Assembly (NCBI RefSeq): GCF_000332455.1 | Contig: NZ_AOGY02000051.1 | Span: 124,001-188,000, forward strand | Length of the DNA stretch: 64,000 nucleotides | Direction: 5' to 3' | Source of the DNA: Leptospira vanthielii serovar Holland str. Waz Holland = ATCC 700522 | GTDB taxonomy: Bacteria; Spirochaetota; Leptospiria; Leptospirales; Leptospiraceae | In this document: positions 37,410 through 46,807 of the stretch, piece after piece | Layout: every line of letters starts with the position of its first letter | Position numbering within the stretch: the stretch's first letter is position 1 | The notes under the pieces: model-generated | The model's input: only the letters and a program-made list of their open reading frames with translations | Database searches by the model: none | What the model was told of the DNA's origin: nothing | Translations under genes and position numbers: made by a program

Positions 37410-38648
37410 CTATTCCGACCAACCTACCTGGGCAATCAGGATCTTTCCATCCCTAAGAGAGAAGGTAAAAATCACATACTGGTTTTGGTTCGTAATATCA
37501 TAGAGTGGATAGGTCACACCCCATTTTTTCCGGAACCGATCCGATTCCTCTTTATGTTTGAGAAAGTAAGGTTTCCAAGCATAGTTGTTTCCAATTTGGC
37601 GGGAACGTTCCAAATACCCACCATTCATACGATCCAAATCGTAAGTGGGAGTGATTTGGTAACCTTCCTGATCACAAACAAAGACCTTGAGGATTTCTCT
37701 TGGTAAAGAACCAAGGATTTGTCCAAACCGGTAAGAAAAATCATCTTCTTTGGTATCCGAAAGTTCGTAGAAAAGGTCTTGGAGTTGGTCAATGATCCTT
37801 TGTTCCCGCATTCCCTTTTCCCGAAGTTCCCTAGAACGAACGCTAGAAAAGTTTTCTAAAACTGTTTTCATTTTATCGGAGAAAGTATTGCGGTTCAGAA
37901 AATGTGGGTTCGGGGTAGAAAAATAGTACCCTTGCAAAAGATTGGCTCCCATAGATAGGGCCAGGTTCACCTCTTCTTCGGTTTCAATTCCTTCAAAAAG
38001 AAGTTGGCTTCCGAGTTTCTGAGACATTTCCGAAATCGCACCAAGGACTTGTTTGAAAGAATTTTTATTCAAACTTTCTCTCATAATGCGAATGTCGACC
38101 TTCATGATATCGGGGTGTAAATAACCAATCCTCTCCAAATTGGAAAATCCAGTTCCCAAATCATCGATGGCAATTTTGAGTCCATAGTCCCGAAAAATCT
38201 GCACAATTTGGATGAGGCGGTCAATCGAACCATCAAATTCGTCCTCTGTGATTTCGATGACCACTTGGTTGCGATCAATTCCGTATTTTTCGATGAGTTG
38301 GATGATATGGAAGTTTTCTGCAAATAAATCCGTATGATGGACCCGAGACAGGAAGTTCGGCATCATATTGAAAAAGAGTTTGGTGCGTAGGGAACTTTCT
38401 TTTAAGGTCTGAACTGCCTTTTCTCTAAGAATCCGATCGATATTATAGACCGGAACCGGATCCTGGTCCCGATTGTGGAAAAGCTCACCTAAAGAATGGT
38501 AGGAGTTTTTCTCAGGATTGAACTGCCGCCCGAGCACCTCGTAAGCGGAAATGGAGCGATTGATCGCATTGACGATGGGTTGGAAATGAGGGACAAAATA
38601 TGTCTCGTTCCAAAACTGGTTTCCTTCCGTTGATTCCGTTGTGAACAT
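37410..38648 (-). CDS. EAL-domain protein with YkuI-like C-terminal sensor
   Basis: A 412-residue protein. The EAL domain (about residues 15-260) has EVL in place of EAL, FFNMMPNF (Asn), VIEITED (Glu), AIDDLGTGFSNL (Asp-Asp), MKVDIRI (Lys) and FEGIET (Glu), so the metal-binding set appears complete and c-di-GMP hydrolysis is plausible. The C-terminal region (about 285-412) with CDQEGYQITPTYDL, NNYAWKPYF and the beta-hairpin end resembles the YkuI C-terminal PAS-like domain. It is a soluble protein. The ATG is preceded by AAAGGGAA. Confidence 0.88.
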   Translation of the reverse strand: MFTTESTEGNQFWNETYFVPHFQPIVNAINRSISAYEVLGRQFNPEKNSYHSLGELFHNRDQDPVPVYNIDRILREKAVQTLKESSLRTKLFFNMMPNFLSRVHHTDLFAENFHIIQLIEKYGIDRNQVVIEITEDEFDGSIDRLIQIVQIFRDYGLKIAIDDLGTGFSNLERIGYLHPDIMKVDIRIMRESLNKNSFKQVLGAISEMSQKLGSQLLFEGIETEEEVNLALSMGANLLQGYYFSTPNPHFLNRNTFSDKMKTVLENFSSVRSRELREKGMREQRIIDQLQDLFYELSDTKEDDFSYRFGQILGSLPREILKVFVCDQEGYQITPTYDLDRMNGGYLERSRQIGNNYAWKPYFLKHKEESDRFRKKWGVTYPLYDITNQNQYVIFTFSLRDGKILIAQVGWSE

Positions 38649-38763
38649 GGTTCCCTTTCGTCCAGGTTAGAACTAAGTTCAAAACTGACAAGTCAAAATC
38701 CCTAGATCTGAGACAATCCCAAGGAATTTTGACTCAGAAATGCCTAAAATATGTCAATTTGAC

Positions 38764-40047
38764 TCAGATGGAATAACCATCGGGGACTGCGGTATGGCGG
38801 GGAACCACGATGATTCCCTCCCGAATCCGCACATATTCGTCTTCATATTCTTGGAGATTTTGTTCGTTTAACAGCCGAACGTTGGCTCCGATGGCGCAGT
38901 CTTTATCGACAATTGTCCGTCGTATTTCGCAGTTAGGTCCAATCCCAATCGGGATTTTTCCTGACTTACGATCAAAGTATCCATAGTGGTCCAGACCCAT
39001 AATGATGGAGTCGTAGATTTTGGTTCCCGAAGCGATGAGCTGACGCACACCAATAATGGAACGGTGCACCTCACACTGGTTTAGGATCGTCCCTTCGGAA
39101 ATTAGGGCTTGGTTCACAACCGCTTGGATGATCTTAGAAGGAGGAAGAGCCCGGGCCCTAGTGTAGATCGGTGTTTTTTCCAAGTAAAGATTGAACTTAG
39201 GGATGTGGTCGGTTAACATCAAGTTGGCTTCATAAAAAGCTTTGATGGTTCCTATATCTTCCCAGTAACCGTCGTAAGTATATGCCTTTACCTTTCTTTC
39301 TCGGATGGCTCTCGGAAGAATTTCCTTTCCAAAATCAGCCATATTCCGATCTTCCAATACATCAATGAGGGTAGATGTATTGAATATATAAATTCCCATA
39401 TTGGCAAGGAAGGATCCATTTTTGGTGCGGCAAGATTCGACTTGGGTAACGTCTTGTGGTTTTTCTATAAACTCTTGGATAAACCCACCCACACCTGATT
39501 TCACAATTCCAAGACCGTAAATTTGGTCTTCAGGAATGGCATTGGTAGCAACAGAAATTTCTGTTTCTGGATCCATCAAATGGCTCTGCATAAAATCAGA
39601 AAGGTCCATATTATACAATTGATCACCGGATAAAATAAGGACGTATTTGGGTTTTTGTTCTCTAATGTAAGGAAGGACTTTTCTTACCGCATCGGCAGTT
39701 CCTTCAAACCAATTGGCACTGGATACAGTTTGTTCAGCAGCGATGATTTCGACAAAACTCTTTTGGTGGATGTTATTGGTAGCATAGGTTCTATTGATAT
39801 GGCGGTTTAAGGAATAAGAATTGAACTGAGTCAGGATGAATATCTTTTCGAAACCACTGTTAAGTGAGTTAGAAATGGGAATGTCAATGAGTCGGTATTT
39901 TCCTCCGAAACTCACAGCGGGTTTGGATCTTTTTTCGGTAAGTGGTAATAAACGAGTTCCTTTCCCTCCACCTAAGATGATGGTCAAAACTTCATCCTTC
40001 TTTAGGATGAAGTCCACGCAATCAATAGAGTCTTCCTGAAATCGCAT
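38764..40047 (-). CDS. glgC: Glucose-1-phosphate adenylyltransferase
   Basis: A 427-residue enzyme making ADP-glucose for glycogen. The pyrophosphorylase motif ILGGGKGTRLLPLTEKRSKP is near residue 25, followed by SKPAVSFGGKYRLIDIPISN, FEGTADAVR, LSGDQLYNMD and GYWEDIGTI; the C-terminal left-handed beta-helix ends in VPDGYSI. A good RBS (GAAGGT) precedes the ATG. In the downstream 115-bp gap (38649-38763) TGACTCAG-like words recur, but no clear terminator is seen. Confidence 0.96.
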   Translation of the reverse strand: MRFQEDSIDCVDFILKKDEVLTIILGGGKGTRLLPLTEKRSKPAVSFGGKYRLIDIPISNSLNSGFEKIFILTQFNSYSLNRHINRTYATNNIHQKSFVEIIAAEQTVSSANWFEGTADAVRKVLPYIREQKPKYVLILSGDQLYNMDLSDFMQSHLMDPETEISVATNAIPEDQIYGLGIVKSGVGGFIQEFIEKPQDVTQVESCRTKNGSFLANMGIYIFNTSTLIDVLEDRNMADFGKEILPRAIRERKVKAYTYDGYWEDIGTIKAFYEANLMLTDHIPKFNLYLEKTPIYTRARALPPSKIIQAVVNQALISEGTILNQCEVHRSIIGVRQLIASGTKIYDSIIMGLDHYGYFDRKSGKIPIGIGPNCEIRRTIVDKDCAIGANVRLLNEQNLQEYEDEYVRIREGIIVVPRHTAVPDGYSI

Positions 40048-40100
40048 ACCTTCCCTTGTAATCTAATCAGACGAAAAAGCAAGAAAAGGTTAAAAGATTT

Positions 40101-40748
40101 TTATTTTTTTAATAGAGCTTCTAGGATTTGTTTCCCGTCCATCTTACCGGTATAGGGGTTCACAGCTCGTTCTGGATGAGGCATCATTCCCAAAACATTT
40201 CCCGCTTCATTACAAATCCCTGCGATATCATGTAGGGATCCATTCGGATTTTCTTTATAACGAAAGACAACTTGTCCGTTTTTTTCTAATCGTTCTAAAG
40301 TATCCGAATCTGCAAAGTAGGCCCCTTCTCCATGAGCAATGGGGATACTTAGATTTTCCTGTAGTCCCTTGGTGAATTTGTTTTCTGGAACAGGAATGAG
40401 ATCTACATCTTTACAAATGTATTTGAGAGTTCGGTTATGAAGGAGAGCTCCCGGAAGGAGTCCCGATTCTGTCAAAATTTGGAATCCATTACAAACTCCC
40501 AAAACCTTTCCGCCTTTTTTGGAATAGGCGACTACTGATTCCATGGCATTGGAAAATTTGGCCATGGCCCCGCATCGCAAATAATCTCCAAAAGAAAATC
40601 CACCGGGAAGGACCACAAGATCAGGAAGGTCAGTAAAAGAATCCTTATACCAAGTGTAATCTACCGTAGCACCAAATTCGGATGCGAGGACTGTCCCCAC
40701 ATCCTTATCACAATTGGAACCCGGAAAGGTGACAACTCGAACCTTCAT
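40101..40748 (-). CDS. purQ: Phosphoribosylformylglycinamidine synthase subunit PurQ
   Basis: A 215-residue glutaminase subunit. The nucleophile is in VLGVCNGFQILTESGLLPGAL, and the His-Glu pair in MMPHPERAV. It supplies ammonia to PurL in purine synthesis. It overlaps purS by 4 bp (ATGA). purL is not in the window downstream. Confidence 0.96.
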   Translation of the reverse strand: MKVRVVTFPGSNCDKDVGTVLASEFGATVDYTWYKDSFTDLPDLVVLPGGFSFGDYLRCGAMAKFSNAMESVVAYSKKGGKVLGVCNGFQILTESGLLPGALLHNRTLKYICKDVDLIPVPENKFTKGLQENLSIPIAHGEGAYFADSDTLERLEKNGQVVFRYKENPNGSLHDIAGICNEAGNVLGMMPHPERAVNPYTGKMDGKQILEALLKK

Positions 40749-40993
40749 ATCTTTTCCACAACCAAACGGTATGTCTCAATCACTTGGTTGACGAGCACCG
40801 ATTCACAAATTTCTTTTGCAAGTGTTTCTGCTTCTCGCTGCGAGCCCGCATCGATTTTCATTTCGATGTATTTTCCTACTCTTAGGTCAGCGACTGAATT
40901 TTTCCCTTGGTCGTGCAGGGTGCGGAGAACCGTTTGTCCTTGTGGGTCAAGAACCGATTCTTTGAGGGTAACATTTATTTTTGCGACAAACAT
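40745..40993 (-). CDS. purS: Phosphoribosylformylglycinamidine synthase subunit PurS
   Basis: An 82-residue small subunit: [36 protein letters not shown] and the C-terminal [13 protein letters not shown] are typical. It bridges PurQ and PurL in the Gram-positive-style complex. It starts 19 bp inside the purC 3' end and is followed by purQ. Confidence 0.95.
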   Translation of the reverse strand: MFVAKINVTLKESVLDPQGQTVLRTLHDQGKNSVADLRVGKYIEMKIDAGSQREAETLAKEICESVLVNQVIETYRLVVEKI

Positions 40994-41832
40994 AGCGTGA
41001 TTTTATCTTCCAATTCCAAGTATTTTTTACGTAGTTCCAGGATCAAGGATTCGGGCAAATGGGGGGCCGGTGGATTTTTGTCCCAATCGGTGGATTCTAG
41101 CCAATTTCTTAGGATTTGTTTATCAAAACTGGCCGGAGTTTTCCCGAGTTCATAAGTGGATGCGTCCCAATACCTGGAAGAATCCGGTGTCAGGATTTCA
41201 TCAATCAGGATCGGTTTTCCATCGATGAGTCCAAATTCAAATTTGGTATCACAAAGAAGGATTCCTTGTTTTGCCATTAAAACATGAGCCGTGTTATATA
41301 AATACAAAGAGAGTTCTTTTAGTTCGCTAAAAAGTTTTTCCCCTACTTCCTTTTCCATTGTGGATTCACTTACATTCTCATCATGGCCGGAATCATTTTT
41401 CCGTGCCGGTGTGAAAATAGGAGTTTCAAATTGATGGGATTCAAGAAGTCCCTTGGGATAAGGAACATGGGCAATGGTCCCTTCTGCTTTGTATTCCTTC
41501 CAAGCAGACCCAGTCAAATACCCGCGAACCACACATTCGAAATCAATTCGTTTTGCTTTTTTGACTAGGACCGACCGACCTTGAAGCGACTCTTCTTTTT
41601 GGAAAGGAGGCGGAAACTGGGAAACATCATCGGTTACCAAATGGTTGGCAATACTCGGAAACTGGCCAAACCAAGCAGTGGAGATCCGTGTCAGGATTTT
41701 TCCTTTGTCCAAAACAGGTTCCTGAAAAACAACATCAAAGGCAGAGATTCGGTCAGTGGCCACAAGAAGGAGAAAATCCCCTAAATCATAAACATCTCTT
41801 ACTTTACCCTTATAACTGGGAGTTGGAATCAT
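40975..41832 (-). CDS. purC: SAICAR synthetase
   Basis: A 285-residue enzyme joining CAIR and aspartate in purine synthesis. [42 protein letters not shown] and [17 protein letters not shown] are family hallmarks; the length fits the longer, eukaryote/spirochaete-like form. I chose the ATG at 41832, which overlaps the upstream TGA as ATGA; a GTG at 41844 would add four residues. It is co-transcribed with the phosphatase gene upstream. Confidence 0.95.
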   Translation of the reverse strand: MIPTPSYKGKVRDVYDLGDFLLLVATDRISAFDVVFQEPVLDKGKILTRISTAWFGQFPSIANHLVTDDVSQFPPPFQKEESLQGRSVLVKKAKRIDFECVVRGYLTGSAWKEYKAEGTIAHVPYPKGLLESHQFETPIFTPARKNDSGHDENVSESTMEKEVGEKLFSELKELSLYLYNTAHVLMAKQGILLCDTKFEFGLIDGKPILIDEILTPDSSRYWDASTYELGKTPASFDKQILRNWLESTDWDKNPPAPHLPESLILELRKKYLELEDKITLCLSQK

Positions 41833-42956
41833 AATTGTATACACACCATCGCCATATCATCACTCGGAGTGGAAGACCCGCAGAATTCTAAAATTTTTGT
41901 CTGAACTGTTTGTAAAATATCTGTTCCTGACTTCACTGACTCATGAAAGATATCTTTCATTCCGTCTTCTGAAATGTATTCCGATTTTGGGTTCATCGCT
42001 TCACTTGCCCCATCCGTATACATAAAAAACAATGATCCTGTCTTTAACTGGACTGATTGTACTTCATCGGTGGCGCTAAAGTTGATTCCCATAATCATGG
42101 GACTCATTCCTTTTAGGAATTTTGTTTCCCCGTCGATATAGACGATGGGTGCGGGATGCCCCCCATTGATATAAGAAAGTTTTAGGTCTTGGTCAAGGAT
42201 TGCATAACAAAACGTAATGGCATAATCTTCTGGAAGGACTAACTCCATATTTTTTCGCAGGTGTGCCACTCGTTCACTGAGTCCCATACTCGACACCAAG
42301 TTAAAAAGTTGCATCTTAAACATGGCACCAATGAGAGCCGCACTTGGTCCATGCCCAGAACAATCGGCAATGACGATATGGAGTTTTTTTTCTTCGATCC
42401 AAGAATCTACAAAATCCCCACCAATTTGTAAATAAGGATGAAATAATGTTTGGGCTTTGATTCCATTCCAGATAAAACTTTTTTCTGGTATTAGTTGGTC
42501 CTGGACCCGTCTTGCGGCCTGCAATTCTTTTTCGTATTTACTTTTCTGTCTGTACAACTCGTCTTGTAAGTCTTTCAAACGAATCACTGAGTGGATTTTG
42601 GCAACCAACTCTCTTTTGTTAAATGGTTTGTTGATAAAATCATCCCCACCATTTTTCATCGCTTCCTGGAATCCCACTTCTCTTTCAATGGATGTGATAA
42701 AAAGAATCGGAAGGAGTTTGAACTGATCCATGGTGCGTAGTTCCCGACAAAACGAAAACCCGTCCTGGACAGGCATATTCACATCTAACAGAAGTGTATC
42801 GATAGCAGTATTTAATAGAACAAGGCGTGCTTCCTCAGCAGAAAAGGCAGTATAGGTTTTGAAACCCTCTTGTTGCAAAAGGTATTTCAAAAGTTCCACA
42901 TTTTCTGGAACATCATCTACAATGAGGATGGTATGAGCCGATTCTTCTTTTCCCAT
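41829..42956 (-). CDS. Response regulator with PP2C (RsbU/SpoIIE) phosphatase output
   Basis: A 375-residue protein. The receiver domain (about 10-130) has [10 protein letters not shown], phosphoacceptor in [12 protein letters not shown] and the Lys in [12 protein letters not shown] coiled linker ([24 protein letters not shown]) leads to a PPM phosphatase domain with [44 protein letters not shown] and [10 protein letters not shown]. Such proteins control anti-sigma or partner-switch pathways. It overlaps purC by 4 bp, an unexpected partner for a purine gene. Confidence 0.92.
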   Translation of the reverse strand: MGKEESAHTILIVDDVPENVELLKYLLQQEGFKTYTAFSAEEARLVLLNTAIDTLLLDVNMPVQDGFSFCRELRTMDQFKLLPILFITSIEREVGFQEAMKNGGDDFINKPFNKRELVAKIHSVIRLKDLQDELYRQKSKYEKELQAARRVQDQLIPEKSFIWNGIKAQTLFHPYLQIGGDFVDSWIEEKKLHIVIADCSGHGPSAALIGAMFKMQLFNLVSSMGLSERVAHLRKNMELVLPEDYAITFCYAILDQDLKLSYINGGHPAPIVYIDGETKFLKGMSPMIMGINFSATDEVQSVQLKTGSLFFMYTDGASEAMNPKSEYISEDGMKDIFHESVKSGTDILQTVQTKILEFCGSSTPSDDMAMVCIQL

Positions 42957-42960
42957 GGTT

Positions 42961-43659
42961 TTATTCCAGTTCCGATTTCAGTTTGGATCTGATATCATGG
43001 ATTTTTTCACTTCGGTTGGAAACAAGAAAAAGGAAAAGAAATAGGAAGTGGAAGGCAATTACCCCGAGCCACATACTTTGTTTCATATCAGAATCCATCC
43101 CCCCCTTGCCAAGGACGCTGCTCGGATGGTTTCCTGGATTTTCGATCCAACGAATGGCCCCCCAAGTTAAGATGGCACTGACCGCACAAAGGACTGAAAG
43201 GTAAGCCGAAAGGATGGCTTTTTTCGTTTTTGCAGGAACTAAATAACGAAAGATAAAATAACTCAACAGAGAAATACAAAGAATAAAAAACGACTGTAAC
43301 CTAGCATCTGTTTTATCCCAAGGAACACCCCAAGCACTATAGGCCCAAATGGGACCAGAGAACAAAACCCCTACCGCAAACAAAAAAGAAAGTTGGTTTG
43401 CGGTAAATGCGAGTCTATCCCAAAGCATATTTCTTGTAAAAAGATAAATCAAAGAAAAAAGAAAGGAAAGAATGGGGCCATATAACGCAACCCAGGCGAC
43501 CGGAACGTGAAAGTAAAAAATTCGGTGACTTAATCCCTGTTCTAAAATGACGTTTGGATACACTAAAGATGTAAAAACGGCAAAAACCAGTGACGTACAT
43601 ACAACGAGAAAAAAACCAATGTCGAAAGCTGGGTGAAATATCCGAATCTTACGTTCCAT
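42961..43659 (-). CDS. ccmC: Cytochrome c maturation heme transporter CcmC
   Basis: A 232-residue protein with six transmembrane segments. The axial-His regions [13 protein letters not shown] and the later [11 protein letters not shown] are kept. The tryptophan-rich motif, normally WGTWWVWDARLTS, is here [14 protein letters not shown], with fewer tryptophans and one extra residue. It handles heme at the outer face of the inner membrane. It follows ccmB after 51 bp. ccmD, ccmE and ccmF are not in view. Confidence 0.88.
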   Translation of the reverse strand: MERKIRIFHPAFDIGFFLVVCTSLVFAVFTSLVYPNVILEQGLSHRIFYFHVPVAWVALYGPILSFLFSLIYLFTRNMLWDRLAFTANQLSFLFAVGVLFSGPIWAYSAWGVPWDKTDARLQSFFILCISLLSYFIFRYLVPAKTKKAILSAYLSVLCAVSAILTWGAIRWIENPGNHPSSVLGKGGMDSDMKQSMWLGVIAFHFLFLFLFLVSNRSEKIHDIRSKLKSELE

Positions 43660-43710
43660 TTTTTTCCAGATTTTCAGAGATGGAAAGAAATTCTAGGATA
43701 AAACAAGGTC

Positions 43711-44385
43711 TTAATGCTCATTCCGTAGAATCTCTATCATCACCGAACCAAGAGTTGCATAAAATAACATAAAAAACAAAAGAAGTCCCACGGAAGGGAG
43801 GTAAAACCCTGGCTCCAACCAATACCGATGTTCTGCTTCCAATCCAAAAAGAAAGAGGGGAATGGAAAAGGGAAGTTGCAAAAGAGGAATGATGATTTCT
43901 TTCAAACGACTTTCAAAGGCAATGAGGCCAAGAGAAACTCCAAGAAACACCAAACACCCACTCCCCAAATTGGCAAATAACCACTCTCCCCAATACCGTT
44001 CGATACTCATGTTTTGAAAAAAAACAGAAAGTACAAGGACAAGGGCTCCATTGACTAAAATGGTGCAAAACCATATCGCAAGGGACTTAGCCAGATACAA
44101 AGAAATAGGACTCACAAAGGAGAGGCTAGCCTCCCAACCCATTGATTCTCTTTCTTCCCAAAGGCTTTGGCTCACAATCACAAAGTTGAGTAAAAAAATA
44201 ATGGCCCATTTGATCCCGCGAATACTACGTTCGGACAACATTTCATTCACTTCAATCGAGGTATAAAAAATAAACACAACCGATACACTTAAGGTAAAAA
44301 GAGAAACCACTCCCCCAAGCGACCGACCTATCAGATAAAATTCTTTTTTAAGTAAGGTGAGTAACAAACACACCTCCCTTCTCAA
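43711..44385 (-). CDS. ccmB: Heme exporter permease CcmB
   Basis: A 224-residue, six-segment membrane protein. LLKKEFYLIGRSLGGVVSLF at the N-terminus and LWEERESMGWEASLS are typical of CcmB (the E. coli counterpart has L-R-x-x-x-E-L). It overlaps ccmA by 38 bp. With CcmA it forms the ABC transporter that powers heme release to CcmE. Confidence 0.87.
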   Translation of the reverse strand: MRREVCLLLTLLKKEFYLIGRSLGGVVSLFTLSVSVVFIFYTSIEVNEMLSERSIRGIKWAIIFLLNFVIVSQSLWEERESMGWEASLSFVSPISLYLAKSLAIWFCTILVNGALVLVLSVFFQNMSIERYWGEWLFANLGSGCLVFLGVSLGLIAFESRLKEIIIPLLQLPFSIPLFLFGLEAEHRYWLEPGFYLPSVGLLLFFMLFYATLGSVMIEILRNEH

Positions 44386-44968
44386 TTTGTAATTGGGAGC
44401 TGCATTCTAATTCTTTGGGAATGGAATGGAGAACTATTAGAATGAGTCTTGATTTTGATTCTTCATTTAAAAGGTCACTCAAAACTTTTGAGGAATCGGC
44501 ATCCAAACCCGTAAAAGGCTCATCAAACAAAACCACTTCTGCTGAAGAAAGTAAGGCTCTAAGAATTGCTACTTTCTGTTTCATTCCACGAGAAAAGGTA
44601 TGTATGGGATCCCAAATTCGTTTCTGCAAACGAAAGGCCTCTAAAAGTCGGTTTCGTTTCGAAAGATCGGATATACTCCCATCTAACTTGGAAAAATAAT
44701 CTAAATTTTCTTCTAAACTGAGAGAGGAATAAAACCCGAGTTCATGACTTAGATATGTGATTTTCTTTTTGCCTTGGTTCCATTGCCATTTCGGAGAGGA
44801 AAGCGAGTGGTGGTAGATCTCTTTTAAGAGAGTGGACTTTCCTGCCCCGTTCTCGCCAAGGACTGCCACAATCCCTGTCTTAAAAAAAGAGAGATTGATC
44901 TCTCTCAGTAAGACCTTTTCGCCGACAGTAATAGTAAGCGCTTTTGTTTCCAAAAGGGTTTGGTTCAT
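44348..44968 (-). CDS. ccmA: Heme exporter ATPase CcmA
   Basis: A 206-residue ABC ATPase: Walker A GENGAGKSTL, signature FSRGMKQKVAILRALL, Walker B VVLFDEPFTGLD, and the H-loop VLHSIPKE. The order ccmA-ccmB-ccmC identifies it. The start is only 8 bp from the start of the divergent TPR gene, so each promoter must lie within the other's coding region or further away. Confidence 0.9.
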   Translation of the reverse strand: MNQTLLETKALTITVGEKVLLREINLSFFKTGIVAVLGENGAGKSTLLKEIYHHSLSSPKWQWNQGKKKITYLSHELGFYSSLSLEENLDYFSKLDGSISDLSKRNRLLEAFRLQKRIWDPIHTFSRGMKQKVAILRALLSSAEVVLFDEPFTGLDADSSKVLSDLLNEESKSRLILIVLHSIPKELECSSQLQIEKGGVFVTHLT

Positions 44969-44976
44969 TCTACACC

Positions 44977-45993
44977 ATGTTCTTCCGTAGCTTTAGTCTC
45001 GCACTTCTGTTTTTATTCCCTACATTGATTTGGGGACAAAAACTCATAGGGAACCAGGAATACCCTGAGCTTCTTTGGGGTAAGGACCAAGAGTTCGATA
45101 CCTCTGATTTGCCGAATGGATCCTTTATCTACCACAAAGACGACTTCATTCTCGCACGAGGGAAACTCTTCCGAGACGAACCACCGAAATCCAACGGAAG
45201 TTTTACCTATGGAACGGAGACCATTACCAATTCCGGCAAGTGGAATAATGATACAATGGAACTTTTGTTCAATGGAAAACCAAATACACGCTTAGAAGTG
45301 ATCAAACGATTGGAGGCAGGTGTTCGTTTTGATCCCCAATTTTTTCCTTTCCGATACAATTTGGGACGACTGTATTCATTGGAGATGAATTATGAAAAAG
45401 CATTAGTGGAATTTGAATATGCCAAAGCAGAAATGCCAGAGTATTTCAAAACCTATCTTCATATCGCTATCCTATCTGAAATCACAAGACAAGTTTATTA
45501 CGCCATCCTCAATTACAAACTGGCTGTTGCAAAAAATCCTTATGATACAGAAGCCCTCATTCGTTTGGCCGATCATTACCTAGCCACAGGACTGAAAAAC
45601 CGAGCCCTTCTCTATCTAAACAAAGCCCTCACCATTGAAGAAGAAAGTCCCAATGTAAAATTAGGATTTGCTCGTTTGGAAATGGAAAAAGGAAATTTTC
45701 ATATCGCGTATAAAATTTTTAGTCGCACCACTCTCACAACGGCGGAAGGAAAGCCAAAACCTTACGATAAAAAATTTCATTATTATTTTGCAGAAACCGC
45801 ATCGAAAGTAACCGATTATGAAACGGCAGAAGAAGAATATACAAAGATGTTAAGTTTTACCAATGATCCTTTTTTTGCGACCGTATCTTCCAAAGTGATT
45901 GCAAGAAGGCGTGATATTGCCAAAAAATTTGCCGAGGCGAAACGAACTCAATTGGATGATTCAGAAGAGGAAGCAGTTCCGGCAAATGAATGA
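44977..45993 (+). CDS. Secreted TPR-repeat protein
   Basis: A 338-residue protein with signal peptide MFFRSFSLALLFLFPTLIWG. TPR-like helical pairs run from about residue 110 to 300 (FPFRYNLGRLYSLEMNYEKA, FKTYLHIAILSEITRQVYYA, TEALIRLADHYLATGLKNRA, FHYYFAETASKVTDYETAEE). Probably a periplasmic or envelope scaffold; no partner can be named. The TTG-starting longer frame was rejected because the ATG at 44977 starts the signal peptide. The 3' end overlaps the convergent ABC gene by 46 bp. Confidence 0.85.
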   Translation: MFFRSFSLALLFLFPTLIWGQKLIGNQEYPELLWGKDQEFDTSDLPNGSFIYHKDDFILARGKLFRDEPPKSNGSFTYGTETITNSGKWNNDTMELLFNGKPNTRLEVIKRLEAGVRFDPQFFPFRYNLGRLYSLEMNYEKALVEFEYAKAEMPEYFKTYLHIAILSEITRQVYYAILNYKLAVAKNPYDTEALIRLADHYLATGLKNRALLYLNKALTIEEESPNVKLGFARLEMEKGNFHIAYKIFSRTTLTTAEGKPKPYDKKFHYYFAETASKVTDYETAEEEYTKMLSFTNDPFFATVSSKVIARRRDIAKKFAEAKRTQLDDSEEEAVPANE

Positions 45994-46736
45994 TTTTTTG
46001 CCTGAAGTAAACTCTGCAAAAGTTTCGATTTTGGATTAGCGAGAATTTCCTTTGCTCGGCCCGATTCTACAATTTCCCCTCCATCCAAAACAAAAATAGC
46101 ATCACACATATAAGACAAAAATCCTAAATCATGGGAAACAAGAAACATTCCCAAATTTTCCTTTGTATTGATTTCCTTTAGTTCTTCGGCAATCTTTTTT
46201 TGAACCAGCACATCAAGGGCAGTGACAGGCTCATCCAAAAGCAGATATTCTGGGCCCGTGAGTAAAGCTCGAAGGATGGCAAATCTTTGTAATTGCCCAC
46301 CACTTAACTCTTGTTTTGTTTTATTCAACAATTCTTTAGGGAGATCAAACCTTTTACAGTAGGATTCAATTCGATCCCATTCCTTAGATTTTTGATGTGT
46401 TTTTAAAAAAAAATGATTTTTGATTCGGGCCGGTTCGAGTAATAATTCTCGCATTGAGCCAAAGGGAGAAAAACTGCCATGAGGGTCTTGGAATACAGGT
46501 TGGAGTTTCGGGTTTTGTCCTGAGGAAAGGTATTCTCCATTCCAAGATATGGATCCTTCCCATTCATATCCGCCCGTTTTTGTAAGGAGCCCAAGAGCCA
46601 ATCGAAACAAAGTTGATTTCCCTGAGCCTGACTTTCCTACAAGTCCTGTGATTTCCTTTGGTTTAGCGATTAAGTTGATATTTCGTAATAAGGAACGGTC
46701 CGCCGCACGAACGGAAATATTTTTAAGAGTAAACAT
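45948..46736 (-). CDS. Orphan ABC transporter ATPase (peptide/nickel DppF-like)
   Basis: A 262-residue ATPase. Walker A GKSGSGKSTL, Q-loop PVFQDPHGSFSP, signature ELSGGQLQRFAILRALL, Walker B YLLLDEPVTALDVLVQ, H-loop FLVSHDLGFLSYM and the DGGEIVESG end are those of oligopeptide/nickel importer ATPases (DppF/NikE). No permease or binding-protein gene is adjacent, so it either works with distant components or is a remnant. Confidence 0.88.
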   Translation of the reverse strand: MFTLKNISVRAADRSLLRNINLIAKPKEITGLVGKSGSGKSTLFRLALGLLTKTGGYEWEGSISWNGEYLSSGQNPKLQPVFQDPHGSFSPFGSMRELLLEPARIKNHFFLKTHQKSKEWDRIESYCKRFDLPKELLNKTKQELSGGQLQRFAILRALLTGPEYLLLDEPVTALDVLVQKKIAEELKEINTKENLGMFLVSHDLGFLSYMCDAIFVLDGGEIVESGRAKEILANPKSKLLQSLLQAKNHSFAGTASSSESSN

Positions 46737-46807
46737 AAAACTCCCACCATAAAATCATTGCGTTTCTCATTTCCAAAGGTGAGTCTAAAGAGAAGGAGAT
46801 TTGGGCA

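Noticed and set aside
38649..38763. Regulatory element from repeated TGACTCAG-like words
   Set aside because: The words occur three times in both orientations, but spacing and symmetry are irregular; it may be chance in a short AT-rich gap.
41832..41844. GTG start for purC at 41844
   Set aside because: The ATG at 41832 overlaps the upstream TGA (ATGA) and begins directly before the conserved [12 protein letters not shown], so the four extra residues are unnecessary.
41800..42960. Purine riboswitch ahead of purC
   Set aside because: purC directly overlaps an upstream gene, and no aptamer-like three-way junction with the conserved loops is visible before either gene.
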